A stretch of 64,000 nucleotides of DNA, taken from assembly GCF_030733265.1 (NCBI RefSeq), contig NZ_JASHJI010000001.1, positions 186,001 through 250,000 on the forward strand. Reading direction: 5' to 3'. The notes beneath the pieces are model-generated. The model saw only the letters and a list, made by a program, of their open reading frames with translations. It was not told where the DNA came from and did not search any database. Positions 27,606 to 35,488 of the stretch are shown here, piece by piece (the stretch's first letter is position 1; every line of letters starts with the position of its first letter). This DNA comes from Roseibium sp. MMSF_3412. Its GTDB lineage: Bacteria; Pseudomonadota; Alphaproteobacteria; Rhizobiales; Stappiaceae. The translations under genes and the position numbers were made by a program.

Positions 27606-27810
27606 ATTAAGTCAATAACTTAGAATACAGTTCGCCAAAAGCTTGATATTCGGGGAAGCACCGGAAATCAGGAGGCAGTGTTTCATACATCAAATGTCAC
27701 ATCACTTAGACGCTTCAAGTCAAATTAGAAAATCTGCCGTCCGAGCTGTCCAAGCTGTTCGAAAAGGCTACTTTTAGCCCTCTTCAAATTGCATCATTGC
27801 CGCCGATCCC
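27559..27810 (+). repeat. Left direct repeat of the sox island (att-like)
   Basis: The 252-bp block starts inside the tRNA-Gly anticodon arm (AGCTTCCCAAGCTTAAGACG) and runs about 205 bp past the tRNA end. It matches 49243-49494 with equal length and scattered substitutions. The shared stretch beyond the tRNA includes GCCAAAAGCTTGATATTCGG and GACGCTTCAAGTCAAA. No gene is seen in it. Confidence 0.85.
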
Positions 27811-28054
27811 AAACGCAAACCCAAAATTTCCGTAACCTAGGTAAACACCTCCAGTCAAAAATTGTATGTATACACCGGACTCCGCCTCCAAAGACATAGA
27901 ACTTTACGTTCGTCTAGTAACTTGTTCAGACCGGCTCAAGCGGATGATAATTCTTTACTTTCCAGCCGCGGCCCTTCGGTTGCCTTCATTGGAGAATTGG
28001 CCCAAGTAAAGCTTAAAGAACATCGCCCAAGTTCGTCACCAGTTTCACAGTTCA

Positions 28055-28234
28055 CTATGGAACCTCAACGTAGTTCCCTCCCACCGTCTTCAACGCACAC
28101 CAACGAAAAAACTGGTCACTCTCCGCCGCGCGCATGCCATTGGTAACGTGGACCAGGATATGGCTGCGGCGGCGTTGTTTGGCCCATTGCCGGATCGCGC
28201 GCATCAGCCGGAGGGCGACCTTGCCTGCCAGCAT
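28055..28234 (-). pseudogene. Remnant of a small minus-strand gene
   Basis: A 59-residue frame reads GSMLAGKVALRLMRAIRQ at its start and ends FKTVGGNYVEVP-like (as ALKTVGGNYVEVP). The upstream sequence continues a similar-looking protein in a different frame, which suggests a truncated or frameshifted gene. The pattern recalls the C-terminal part of small GNAT-like proteins found in phage regions, but I cannot confirm that. Confidence 0.3.
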
Positions 28235-28467
28235 CGATCCGGTACGCCCAGGTAAGGTTTTTCTCTGGCAGGACGCCTGAATTCGCCTCCAGAAAGCAAG
28301 GTTCGTTTAAACCTGAAAGACCCAAGACGCTTCAGCATTGGAAAAAACAACCTCTATTGCGCAACAGAAAACCAGCGCTTTCGGCACAATTGACATGGCG
28401 GGAAACGATAAGCCTATCGCATGTTTTCAGGTGACTTCGACTTGCACGATCTCGCAATTTAATACAT

Positions 28468-28483
28468 ATTCAAATATACGAAT
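28468..28483. promoter_or_regulatory. Candidate SoxR operator, site 1
   Basis: An exact ATTC-N8-GAAT palindrome (ATTC AAATATAC GAAT) lies 18 bp before the ATG of the soxG-like gene. The spacing matches the operator reported for persulfide-sensing SqrR/BigR-type ArsR proteins. Confidence 0.55.
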
Positions 28484-28501
28484 TTTATATGAGAAAGCTT
28501 C

Positions 28502-29416
28502 ATGTCCCTGTCCCGACGTACCGTTTTGTCCGGATGTGCTGTTTTACCGATTTCAGCACACCTTAGCCAGGTTGCGATTGCTGAGATTTCCATCGGCCAA
28601 GGTTCGCTCACAACAATAAGTGACGGGCATCTGACGCTTCCAGGCAGTTTCGTTTTTGACCCGATGCCCCGTGAAGAGTTGGCCCAGTTGCTCAAGGGTG
28701 CCGGGATTTCGCAAGAAACGCTGACGCCTGATTGCAACGTTTCGCTCTTCCGGGATGGCTCCAACACCGTTTTGTTTGATGTCGGTTCCGGCCCGGATTT
28801 CCAACCCTCGGCCGGTATGCTGGTGGAGGGTCTCGCGCAAGCGGGTGTCTCTCCAGAAGATGTAACGCACGTGGTCTTTACGCACGCGCATCCGGATCAC
28901 ATCTGGGGGCTGCTTGACGAGTTCGACGACCCTCTGTTCCATGAGGCCACCTACATGATCGGCCGCGCCGAGTGGGACTACTGGTGGAACCCGGAGACCG
29001 TCAACACAATCGGCGAAGCCCGAGCGGCAATGGCGGTTGGCGCAAAGCGCAGGCTGGAGGCCATTGAGGAAACGGTTGAGTTTTTCAAAGGCGGCCAGGA
29101 AATCCTGCCGGGCATCCTCGCCGTTTCAACGCCCGGGCACACGCCGGGTCATATGAGCTTCGAAGTGCGCAGCGGCTCTGAAGCTGCGCTTGTCATCGGG
29201 GATGCCATCGGCAACCATCATGTTGCCTTCATGAGGCCCGGGTGGCCAAGCGGATCTGATCAAGATGCCGAAGTCGCGGCATCGACGCGAATTGCGCTTC
29301 TCGACCGGATTGTCGCTGATGACCTCAAGGTTGCCGGCTTTCACCTTCCCGCAGGCGGGATGGGACACGTCGAACGCAAGGGTGATTCATTCCGCTTTCT
29401 ATCGGAGGGTTCATAA
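28502..29416 (+). CDS. Periplasmic metallo-beta-lactamase-fold hydrolase, SoxG-like
   Basis: The product has 304 residues with a Tat-like signal (SRRTVLSGCAVLPISAHL). The metal motif FTHAHPDHIWGLLDEF is intact (HxHxDH), with later ligands in STPGHTPGHMSFEV and VIGDAIGNHHVAF. In Paracoccus pantotrophus the sox cluster ends with two zinc hydrolases, SoxG (about 303 residues) and SoxH (about 317); size, signal and position fit SoxG here. Its stop overlaps the start of the next gene (ATAATG context), so the pair is co-expressed. Unlike in Paracoccus, the pair faces the other sox genes (convergent). The role is not essential for thiosulfate oxidation in Paracoccus and the substrate is unknown. Confidence 0.75.
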   Translation: MSLSRRTVLSGCAVLPISAHLSQVAIAEISIGQGSLTTISDGHLTLPGSFVFDPMPREELAQLLKGAGISQETLTPDCNVSLFRDGSNTVLFDVGSGPDFQPSAGMLVEGLAQAGVSPEDVTHVVFTHAHPDHIWGLLDEFDDPLFHEATYMIGRAEWDYWWNPETVNTIGEARAAMAVGAKRRLEAIEETVEFFKGGQEILPGILAVSTPGHTPGHMSFEVRSGSEAALVIGDAIGNHHVAFMRPGWPSGSDQDAEVAASTRIALLDRIVADDLKVAGFHLPAGGMGHVERKGDSFRFLSEGS

Positions 29417-30363
29417 TGCGCATCGCGGGGTTGCTTTTTTCCCTTTGCCTTGCCGTTTCGGCGCAAGCGAGCGAGGACATCGCCGACCAGTATCCGGGCT
29501 CCGCGCTTTATTCCAAACCGGTGGAGGTCATCCCGCACGTTTGGTCCGCAATCGGTGCGACAGCGCCGCCGACTTACGAGAACTCCGGCCACAACAACAA
29601 TCTCAGTTTCATAGTAACCGGTGACGGCGTCGTCGTGATCAACGGTGGCGCTGCCTATATCCTCGCCAAGGCACTTCACGAAGAGATCAAGGCTGTCACC
29701 GACCAGCCCGTAAGACTGGTTATCGATGAGAACGGCCAGGGGCACGCGATGCTCGGCAATTCCTACTGGTCACAGCAAGGCGTGACGATCCTTGCCCATA
29801 TCGATGCCGCGCATGAAATCGAGGACCGCGGCAATCAGATCCTGGAGGGCATGAAACGCTATAATCGAGACAAAGCCGAAGGCACCTTCGTCGCGCCACC
29901 GACGCAGACCTTTGAAGACAGGCATGTCATCGAGATGGGTGATTTTCACATTGAAGTCCTTCACCTAGGACCGGCACATGGTCCCGGCGACACACAGGTC
30001 TGGCTGCCGGAACAGAGCCTTGTGATCGCGGGCGACATGGCGTTTCACGAACGCATGCTGCCGATCTTCGAGGACACGATTGTTGCCGACTGGCTGGAGA
30101 CATGGGAGACCGGCTTTGAAGCCCTGAACGCGACCTATGTCATTCCGGGCCATGGCCACCCGACGAACATGGCGCAGGTGCGCCGCTACACACGCGACTA
30201 CCTTCTCTATCTGCGTGAAAAGATCGGTGAACATCTTGAAAACGGCGGAGATCTCGCTGACGCCTACTACGTCGATCAGTCGCCCTATGCGCATCTGGAC
30301 ACGTTCGAAGAGCTGGCCACCAGGAATGCTGGCCGTGTCTACGAGCAGATGGAATTCGAATAA
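29416..30363 (+). CDS. soxH: Periplasmic MBL-fold protein, SoxH-like
   Basis: The 315-residue product has a Sec signal peptide (LLFSLCLAVSAQASE). It has the MBL fold, but the usual HxHxDH motif is replaced by DENGQGHAMLGNSYW; only the final His is kept. Later features remain: LGPAHGPGDTQVWLP, VIAGDMAFHE and VIPGHGHP. This NGQ(D/G)H-type motif recalls SoxH proteins. It is co-transcribed with the soxG-like gene. The periplasmic location and sox context suggest handling of sulfur-protein adducts, but this is inference. Confidence 0.78.
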   Translation: MRIAGLLFSLCLAVSAQASEDIADQYPGSALYSKPVEVIPHVWSAIGATAPPTYENSGHNNNLSFIVTGDGVVVINGGAAYILAKALHEEIKAVTDQPVRLVIDENGQGHAMLGNSYWSQQGVTILAHIDAAHEIEDRGNQILEGMKRYNRDKAEGTFVAPPTQTFEDRHVIEMGDFHIEVLHLGPAHGPGDTQVWLPEQSLVIAGDMAFHERMLPIFEDTIVADWLETWETGFEALNATYVIPGHGHPTNMAQVRRYTRDYLLYLREKIGEHLENGGDLADAYYVDQSPYAHLDTFEELATRNAGRVYEQMEFE

Positions 30364-30392
30364 GACTGCCGCTCTGGAAGTTTACCGCACCG

Positions 30393-30827
30393 TCAGTTGC
30401 CGATCGCCTCGGCGACGATCTGCTGCATCAGGTTTTCGACCGCCTGCATCGAACCGTCGGGATAGTCCTTGTGACCGATCGTGACGCCGTCATCCGTCTC
30501 CATGACGAAAATACCATAGGGACAATGGGTGATGTTCATCGGGTCCTTTTCCATGACCTGGCGCGACACGACGGCTGAGCAGAACAGAAAGATGTCCGCG
30601 TTCTTGAAAATCATGGCATCGCTGCCGACGTCGGACCCGGTCCGATTGAGCATCTCTCCCACATGGCTGACAAAATCTATGACGAGGCCCTGTCCCACAA
30701 TCGCGCTTTCGACCGCAAAGGTCGCATCCTCGAAAGACCCGTCAAACGAATATGTGAATGGCTTTTGGGCGATCGCAGGAGAGCTGAGAGCAAGTCCGAG
30801 TGCTGCCGCGAGTAGAACGGGTTTCAT
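30393..30827 (-). CDS. Periplasmic DUF302 protein
   Basis: The product has 144 residues from the ATG with GGAGG eight bases upstream; the longer frame to 30881 lacks this support. A signal peptide is clear (MKPVLLAAALGLALSSPAIAQ). The DUF302 core shows the pattern from FEDATFAVESAIVGQGLVIDFVSHVGEML to FCSAVVSRQVMEKDP and CPYGIFVMETDDGVTIGHKDYPDG. DUF302 proteins recur beside sulfur-oxidation genes, but their role is unknown. It follows soxF by about 90 bp on the same strand, the place taken by soxG in Paracoccus. Confidence 0.85.
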   Translation of the reverse strand: MKPVLLAAALGLALSSPAIAQKPFTYSFDGSFEDATFAVESAIVGQGLVIDFVSHVGEMLNRTGSDVGSDAMIFKNADIFLFCSAVVSRQVMEKDPMNITHCPYGIFVMETDDGVTIGHKDYPDGSMQAVENLMQQIVAEAIGN

Positions 30828-30916
30828 AGCCTTATCCTCCATTGTGACGGGAAGCTTGGCATGCAGCCGCGCCCCGTGCATTGAGCTATGTCCATGCCGG
30901 GGCGCGGAAACCGCTG

Positions 30917-32176
30917 TTATCCAAGCATGTCGGTGGTGATGCCGGTGTACCAGCCCTCCGATTCCTCATACGTCGCCTTGCGCAGGTCCGCGCTTTCGCC
31001 GGTTTTTGAAATGAAACCGTCGACCTTGGCGATTTTCTCCGGCGTAGCCTCGTAGGTGGCACCGACCTTGACACCGTCATTGGGCGCGATCAGCGACCAG
31101 CACGTGTTGGAGAATTTCGCCGGGAAGACCTTTGATCCGGTCAGCGCGCCGCGCACGGCATTGGCGCAGACCTTCGCCTGCGAGTTGGCGGAGAAGCCAG
31201 ATTTCGGCATGTCGCCCTGGCTCGAGGCATCACCGAGAACGTAGATGTCCGCGTCGGCTTTCGTCGACATGTCCGCGGCATTCACCGGCGCCCAGTTGCC
31301 ATCCGTGACACCGGCGAGTTCGGCGATGCGGCCTGCCTTCATGGCCGGGATCACGTTGCAGACGTCGACCTTTGTCTCTTCGCCGTCGATCGTGACTGTC
31401 ATGCCCCCCGGGTCGACCGAAACGTTACCGCCGCCGAAGTCCTCGCCGATCCAGTCAACCATGCCTTCGTAGTGGTTCGCCCAGCCTTCCTGGAAGAGCC
31501 CCATCTTGGAGAATTTCGGCTTCGGGTCGGCCACAATGATCTTTGCGGTCGGATTGTTCTGCTTCAGGAAATGCGCAACCATCGACACCCGCTCATAGGG
31601 CCCGGGAGGGCAGCGAAAGGGATTTGGCGGCGCGACCATCGCAAAGACGCCACCTTCCGGCATTGCCGCAAGCTGTGCCTTCAGGAGTTCCGACTGGGAA
31701 CCGGCCTTGTAGGCATGCGGCATCGCATTTTGCGCGCTCAGACCCCAGCCTTCGACAGCCCCTTCAACAAAGTCGATGCCCGGGCTCAGGATCAGCTTGT
31801 CGTAGGGCACCGAACCGCCGCCCGCCAGGGCCACGGTCTTGGCGTCACGGTCGACACCAATGGCCCAATCGTGGACAACGTTGACGCCGCCGGCAGCCAG
31901 GCCGCCATAAGTATGGCCGATATCCTCGATTTCCTTGAAGCCGCCGAGATAAAGATTGGAGAAGAAACAGGTGTAATACTTGCGCGTCGGTTCGATCAGG
32001 GTGACGTCGATCGCACCCTTGCTGTCCTTGGCGAGGTAGCGTGCCGCAGTTGCACCGCCGGCCCCTCCGCCAACGACAACCACGCGCGGTGTTCCCTGCG
32101 CTTTGACCATGGGAGCGGACAAAACCGCTGCCATTGCAGCCGACGTACCGATAAATTGCCGTCTATTCAGTGTCAT
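30917..32176 (-). CDS. soxF: SoxF, flavocytochrome c sulfide dehydrogenase flavoprotein subunit
   Basis: The 419-residue product has a Tat signal (MTLNRRQFIGTSAAMAAVLS). The FAD-binding motif VVVVGGGAGGATAARYLA follows at about residue 32, and the C-terminal FCSD-type domain ends near the C-terminus. It takes electrons from sulfide to FAD and passes them to the SoxE cytochrome in the periplasm. A strong site (GGGAGGAAGAA) precedes the ATG at 32176; the longer frame to 32218 overlaps soxE. In Paracoccus SoxF also speeds up the Sox system by reactivation. It is the last clear member of the soxB-F run. Confidence 0.92.
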   Translation of the reverse strand: MTLNRRQFIGTSAAMAAVLSAPMVKAQGTPRVVVVGGGAGGATAARYLAKDSKGAIDVTLIEPTRKYYTCFFSNLYLGGFKEIEDIGHTYGGLAAGGVNVVHDWAIGVDRDAKTVALAGGGSVPYDKLILSPGIDFVEGAVEGWGLSAQNAMPHAYKAGSQSELLKAQLAAMPEGGVFAMVAPPNPFRCPPGPYERVSMVAHFLKQNNPTAKIIVADPKPKFSKMGLFQEGWANHYEGMVDWIGEDFGGGNVSVDPGGMTVTIDGEETKVDVCNVIPAMKAGRIAELAGVTDGNWAPVNAADMSTKADADIYVLGDASSQGDMPKSGFSANSQAKVCANAVRGALTGSKVFPAKFSNTCWSLIAPNDGVKVGATYEATPEKIAKVDGFISKTGESADLRKATYEESEGWYTGITTDMLG

Positions 32177-32198
32177 TTCTTCCTCCCTAAATGCACCG

Positions 32199-32903
32199 TT
32201 ATTGTTCAAGCGCAGCAAAATAGGCTGCCAGCGCCGCTATCTCTTCCGCGTTCAGCCGACCGGCCATCATCTGCATGACCGGGTGGGCGCGTTTCTTGTT
32301 CTTGTAGGCATGCATCGCGACCACGAAGTCTTCTTCCGGCCACAACACAATCGACGGGATGCCATCATCCGCGCCGTCTGCCTGGTGGCAGGTCGTGCAT
32401 TCGCTGCTGAGATATTCGCCATATTCCGGATCACCCTTGAGCGAGAGGATGGCCGGATCGAGGTCATGATCCGTCGGCGTCGCAGTCGGGTCCGCTTCCG
32501 GGATGTTGGCCGGATCATCGGAAAACGCGCGCAGGTAGGCGATCAGATTGAGGCGGTCTTCCGGCTTTCTGAGACCTGAAAAACTCATGCGCGTCCCGCT
32601 TGCGAGCGCACGCGGTTTTTCCAGAAACGCATCCAGCGTGTCGGCATGCCATTCAAGTCCGCCGGTCCCGGCCCGGACGAGCGCCTTGGAATAGCGGAAG
32701 TTCTCGTGCGTTCCCGCCTGCCGGCCAAAGATGCCGTTGAGATGTGGGCCGATGCGGTGTTTTGCGCCCTCCCCGACCATGTGGCAGCTCTTGCATTTCT
32801 TGAAAACCGCCTCGCCGGCGACGGGATCGCCGAAGTCATCGGCGGCAGCCCCCGTGCAGAACAGCGACAATGCAAGTACCGGCAGGATTTTGGTGAGGCG
32901 CAT
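32199..32903 (-). CDS. soxE: SoxE, dihaem c-type cytochrome
   Basis: The product has 234 residues with a Sec signal (ILPVLALSLFCTGAAAD). Two haem c sites are CKSCH near residue 37 and CTTCH near 168, with candidate Met ligands in GTRMSFSGLRKPED and HPVMQMMAGRLNAEE. It is the cytochrome partner of the SoxF flavoprotein and carries electrons from sulfide oxidation to the respiratory chain. It lies 23 bp upstream of soxF and 6 bp after soxD, so it is part of one operon. Confidence 0.9.
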   Translation of the reverse strand: MRLTKILPVLALSLFCTGAAADDFGDPVAGEAVFKKCKSCHMVGEGAKHRIGPHLNGIFGRQAGTHENFRYSKALVRAGTGGLEWHADTLDAFLEKPRALASGTRMSFSGLRKPEDRLNLIAYLRAFSDDPANIPEADPTATPTDHDLDPAILSLKGDPEYGEYLSSECTTCHQADGADDGIPSIVLWPEEDFVVAMHAYKNKKRAHPVMQMMAGRLNAEEIAALAAYFAALEQ

Positions 32904-32909
32904 TTTCCC

Positions 32910-34211
32910 TCACTCTCCGACCGACTTCAGATACGCCGTGATGGCATCGAGGTCGTCCTGTTTCCTGAGCCCGGAGAAGGCCATCTTGGTGCCTTTCATG
33001 TAGGATCGCGGCTTGGCCAGAAACTCCGCCAGCGCCACCTCATCCCAGACGCGGCCTTGTTCCTGCGCGGCAACGAAGACCTTGGAGTACTTGAACCCGT
33101 CCACGGAGCCCATCTGGCGGCCGAACAGGCCGTTGAGATGCGGACCGGACTTGTTCTTGGCGCCTGCGCCAACTGCATGACAGGCCCCGCATTTCTTGAA
33201 GACCTTTTCACCGGACGCCACCAGAACGGGATCGAGGGAAGCCGAAGCCGCAACGGACGGCGCGTCTTCAGCGGCAACCTCATCTGTTCCGGCGGAAGGC
33301 GCAGCGGCGACGAAGGTCGGCGTGTCATCCGCCGTTGCATGGTTCATCACCGACTCGCCACCGTCTTCCGGCGTCACATCGAGGAAGGTCGCGCGCATGG
33401 TAATCTCGACACTCGGTTTGCAGCTTTCCATGCACGGCTCGGCCCGCCACTTTGCGTATTCCAGTGCAGGACGGTCATCAATCACGAAACCGTCCCTGTT
33501 ATACATTTCGAACGCGGCAAAATTCTCGTGGCTGAGTTCGAAGTCGTCATCGACGAGGTCGTTCGAATAAAGAATGTAGGCGACGATCGCATAGGTCTCG
33601 TCCGCTGTCAGCGTCTGTGCCTCGCCGAACGGCATGGAGCGATGCACGTAATCAAAGACGGTCGAGAGGTAAGGCCAGTAGGACCCCACTGTCTTCACGG
33701 GATCCTTGTCGCCAAGCGTGTCGAACCCGCCGGCAAGAACAGGCCAGTTGTCCACGCCTTCGGCAAAGTCTCCGTGACAGGAGGCGCATTTTTCCGCAAA
33801 GACTTCCTCGCCCCAGTAGGCATCCCCCTTGCCTTCGGGCAGGCCTCGTCCATCGGGCAAAACGTCGACGTCCCAGGCCGCGACTTCTTCCGGCTTCGCC
33901 GTGCGGCCAAGGCCGAATTTATCACCGCTTTCCGGTGCTCGTTCCGTCAAATCGCCACCGCGCGCCGCACGCTCTTCCGCTGCGGCCTGGATCTCTGCGA
34001 TTTTCTCTTTCAGATCCGAAACGGCTGCCGCCTCGTCATCGGCGCGCCTGTTCGCCGTTTCCGCCTGCAGGGAGATCTGCTCGACACGTTGTTCCAGGGC
34101 GCCGATCTTCTTTTGCCCGTAATCCATGTTGGCGAACAGGAGCGCGGCCGAAAGCGCGAGCGCCGTCCCGCCGGCAACGGGAAGAACAATCTGGTTAAGA
34201 GACTTCGACAT
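32910..34211 (-). CDS. soxD: SoxD, cytochrome c subunit of sulfane dehydrogenase
   Basis: The product has 433 residues from the ATG at 34211, which overlaps the soxC stop by 17 bp; the frame open to 34331 lies within soxC. An N-terminal anchor (VLPVAGGTALALSAALLF) is followed by a coiled coil (residues ~30-85). The first haem site is CASCHGDFAEGVDNWP and the second CGACHAVGAGAKNKSGP. SoxD with SoxC removes six electrons from the sulfane sulfur on SoxY, so thiosulfate is oxidised fully without sulfur globules. The C-terminal domain is close to mitochondrial-type cytochrome c. Confidence 0.93.
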   Translation of the reverse strand: MSKSLNQIVLPVAGGTALALSAALLFANMDYGQKKIGALEQRVEQISLQAETANRRADDEAAAVSDLKEKIAEIQAAAEERAARGGDLTERAPESGDKFGLGRTAKPEEVAAWDVDVLPDGRGLPEGKGDAYWGEEVFAEKCASCHGDFAEGVDNWPVLAGGFDTLGDKDPVKTVGSYWPYLSTVFDYVHRSMPFGEAQTLTADETYAIVAYILYSNDLVDDDFELSHENFAAFEMYNRDGFVIDDRPALEYAKWRAEPCMESCKPSVEITMRATFLDVTPEDGGESVMNHATADDTPTFVAAAPSAGTDEVAAEDAPSVAASASLDPVLVASGEKVFKKCGACHAVGAGAKNKSGPHLNGLFGRQMGSVDGFKYSKVFVAAQEQGRVWDEVALAEFLAKPRSYMKGTKMAFSGLRKQDDLDAITAYLKSVGE

Positions 34212-35466
34212 TCTCGGCGACCCCGTTTTCATCCACGAACCAGGTCTGGATGCAGTTGTTGTGATAGACGGCGTTTTCGCCGCGCATTGCGCGAAGCTGT
34301 TCCTTGGTCGGTTGGACGTACCCGGTTTCATCCATGGCCCGCGACTGCAGCAGCATCGGGTTTCCGTCCCAGTCGATATCCAGATAGAAGCGGGTCAGGG
34401 CCTTGGTGTCGCCCTGTTTGCCGAGACGGGCCGTCTCCCAGCTGATGCCGCCGTCTCTTGAAACGTCGACCCGCGTGATCTTTCCATGACCGGACCAGGC
34501 AAGCCCGGAAATGACCAGGGGGCCTTTGCCGTGCGCAATGGGCATCTGCGGACTTGGCGAAGTAATGACGGATTTCGCATCCATCACCCAGGTCCATTTC
34601 CGCGCTGTGCCATCTTCATAAACATCGGTGTATTTCGAGGTTTCCTCGCGGCTTTCCACCGCCATGTCGGTGACTTCGATGCGGCGCAGCCACTTCACCC
34701 ACATGTTGCCCTCCCACCCCGGCACCACCAGGCGGACCGGGTAACCGTGCTCCATGCGCAGCGCTTCGCCATTGGCCTTGAACGCCACAAGCACATCATC
34801 GAGGGCTTTTTCCATCGGGATCGAACGGCCGTTGGAAGACGCATCCGCTCCTTCGACATAGACCCACTTGTCTTTGAGCTCGCCCGCAGCCGCAAGACCT
34901 GCCTCGTTCAGGAGCGTGCGAAGCGGGACGCCGGTATATTCCATGTTGTGGATCATGCCATGCGTGAACTGCGCACCGTTCAGCTGGGCGCCTGCCCATT
35001 CCATGCCGGTATTTGCGGCACATTCGCAGAAGTAGACATGGTTCTCCCGCGGGAACCGCTCCAGATCCGCGTAGTGGAACACCAGGGGATTGTCGACCAG
35101 CCCGTTGATCATCAGCCGATAGTCTTCCTTGCGGAGTTCAATCGCGCCCGAATGGTGGCGTTCGAACGCGCAGCCCTGTGGCGTGATCGTACCATCGAGC
35201 GCGTGGATCGGCGTGAAGTTGATCGAGGAAATCGGCGACGCTGTCAGCCATTCAACGTTGCGGCGGACCACGTCTTTCTCGAAGCTGATCGGCATGCCAT
35301 AGGGCGTTTCGTCCACGCCGGCACCGGTGATCGATGCCCAGTCCTGAACGTCAGTGATCAGCGGATCGGCTTCGCTGGCGCTTGCCGCCCCGGCGACGGA
35401 TGCGCCTGCAATTGCAACGCTGCCTTTGAGAAAGGACCTTCTGGATGTTCCTGTTTTCGCATCCAT
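34195..35466 (-). CDS. soxC: SoxC, molybdenum subunit of sulfane dehydrogenase
   Basis: The product has 423 residues from the ATG at 35466 (GGGAG nine bases upstream). A Tat signal is present (TSRRSFLKGSVAIAGASVAG). It belongs to the sulfite oxidase family: the molybdopterin Cys lies in YFCECAANTGMEWAG near residue 145, and the C-terminal dimerisation domain has ISGLAWSGHGKITRVDVSRD and GVAEN-type end. It acts with SoxD on SoxY-bound sulfane sulfur in the periplasm. The coupled overlap with soxD supports the complex. It sits directly after soxB. Confidence 0.94.
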   Translation of the reverse strand: MDAKTGTSRRSFLKGSVAIAGASVAGAASASEADPLITDVQDWASITGAGVDETPYGMPISFEKDVVRRNVEWLTASPISSINFTPIHALDGTITPQGCAFERHHSGAIELRKEDYRLMINGLVDNPLVFHYADLERFPRENHVYFCECAANTGMEWAGAQLNGAQFTHGMIHNMEYTGVPLRTLLNEAGLAAAGELKDKWVYVEGADASSNGRSIPMEKALDDVLVAFKANGEALRMEHGYPVRLVVPGWEGNMWVKWLRRIEVTDMAVESREETSKYTDVYEDGTARKWTWVMDAKSVITSPSPQMPIAHGKGPLVISGLAWSGHGKITRVDVSRDGGISWETARLGKQGDTKALTRFYLDIDWDGNPMLLQSRAMDETGYVQPTKEQLRAMRGENAVYHNNCIQTWFVDENGVAENVEVS

Positions 35467-35488
35467 CAAAGAGGACTCCCTGCCTAAA

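Larger units (their letters stand above)
27811..28501. other. Gene-poor left edge of island
   Basis: About 690 bp at lower GC than the flanking genes. It holds one decayed minus-strand frame (28055-28234) and, just before the first soxG/H-like gene, an AT-rich promoter/operator zone. The other open frames here (for example 27862-28146, + strand) show no recognisable content and no ribosome site. No integrase or transposase is visible. Confidence 0.6.

Noticed and set aside
26484-27623. Plus-strand frame of 379 codons running into tRNA-Gly
   Set aside because: Opposite the sodium channel gene and overlaps a tRNA; composition is not protein-like.
32646-34445. Plus-strand frame of 599 codons
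   Set aside because: Lies opposite soxE, soxD and soxC, which have clear haem and Moco motifs; typical high-GC shadow.
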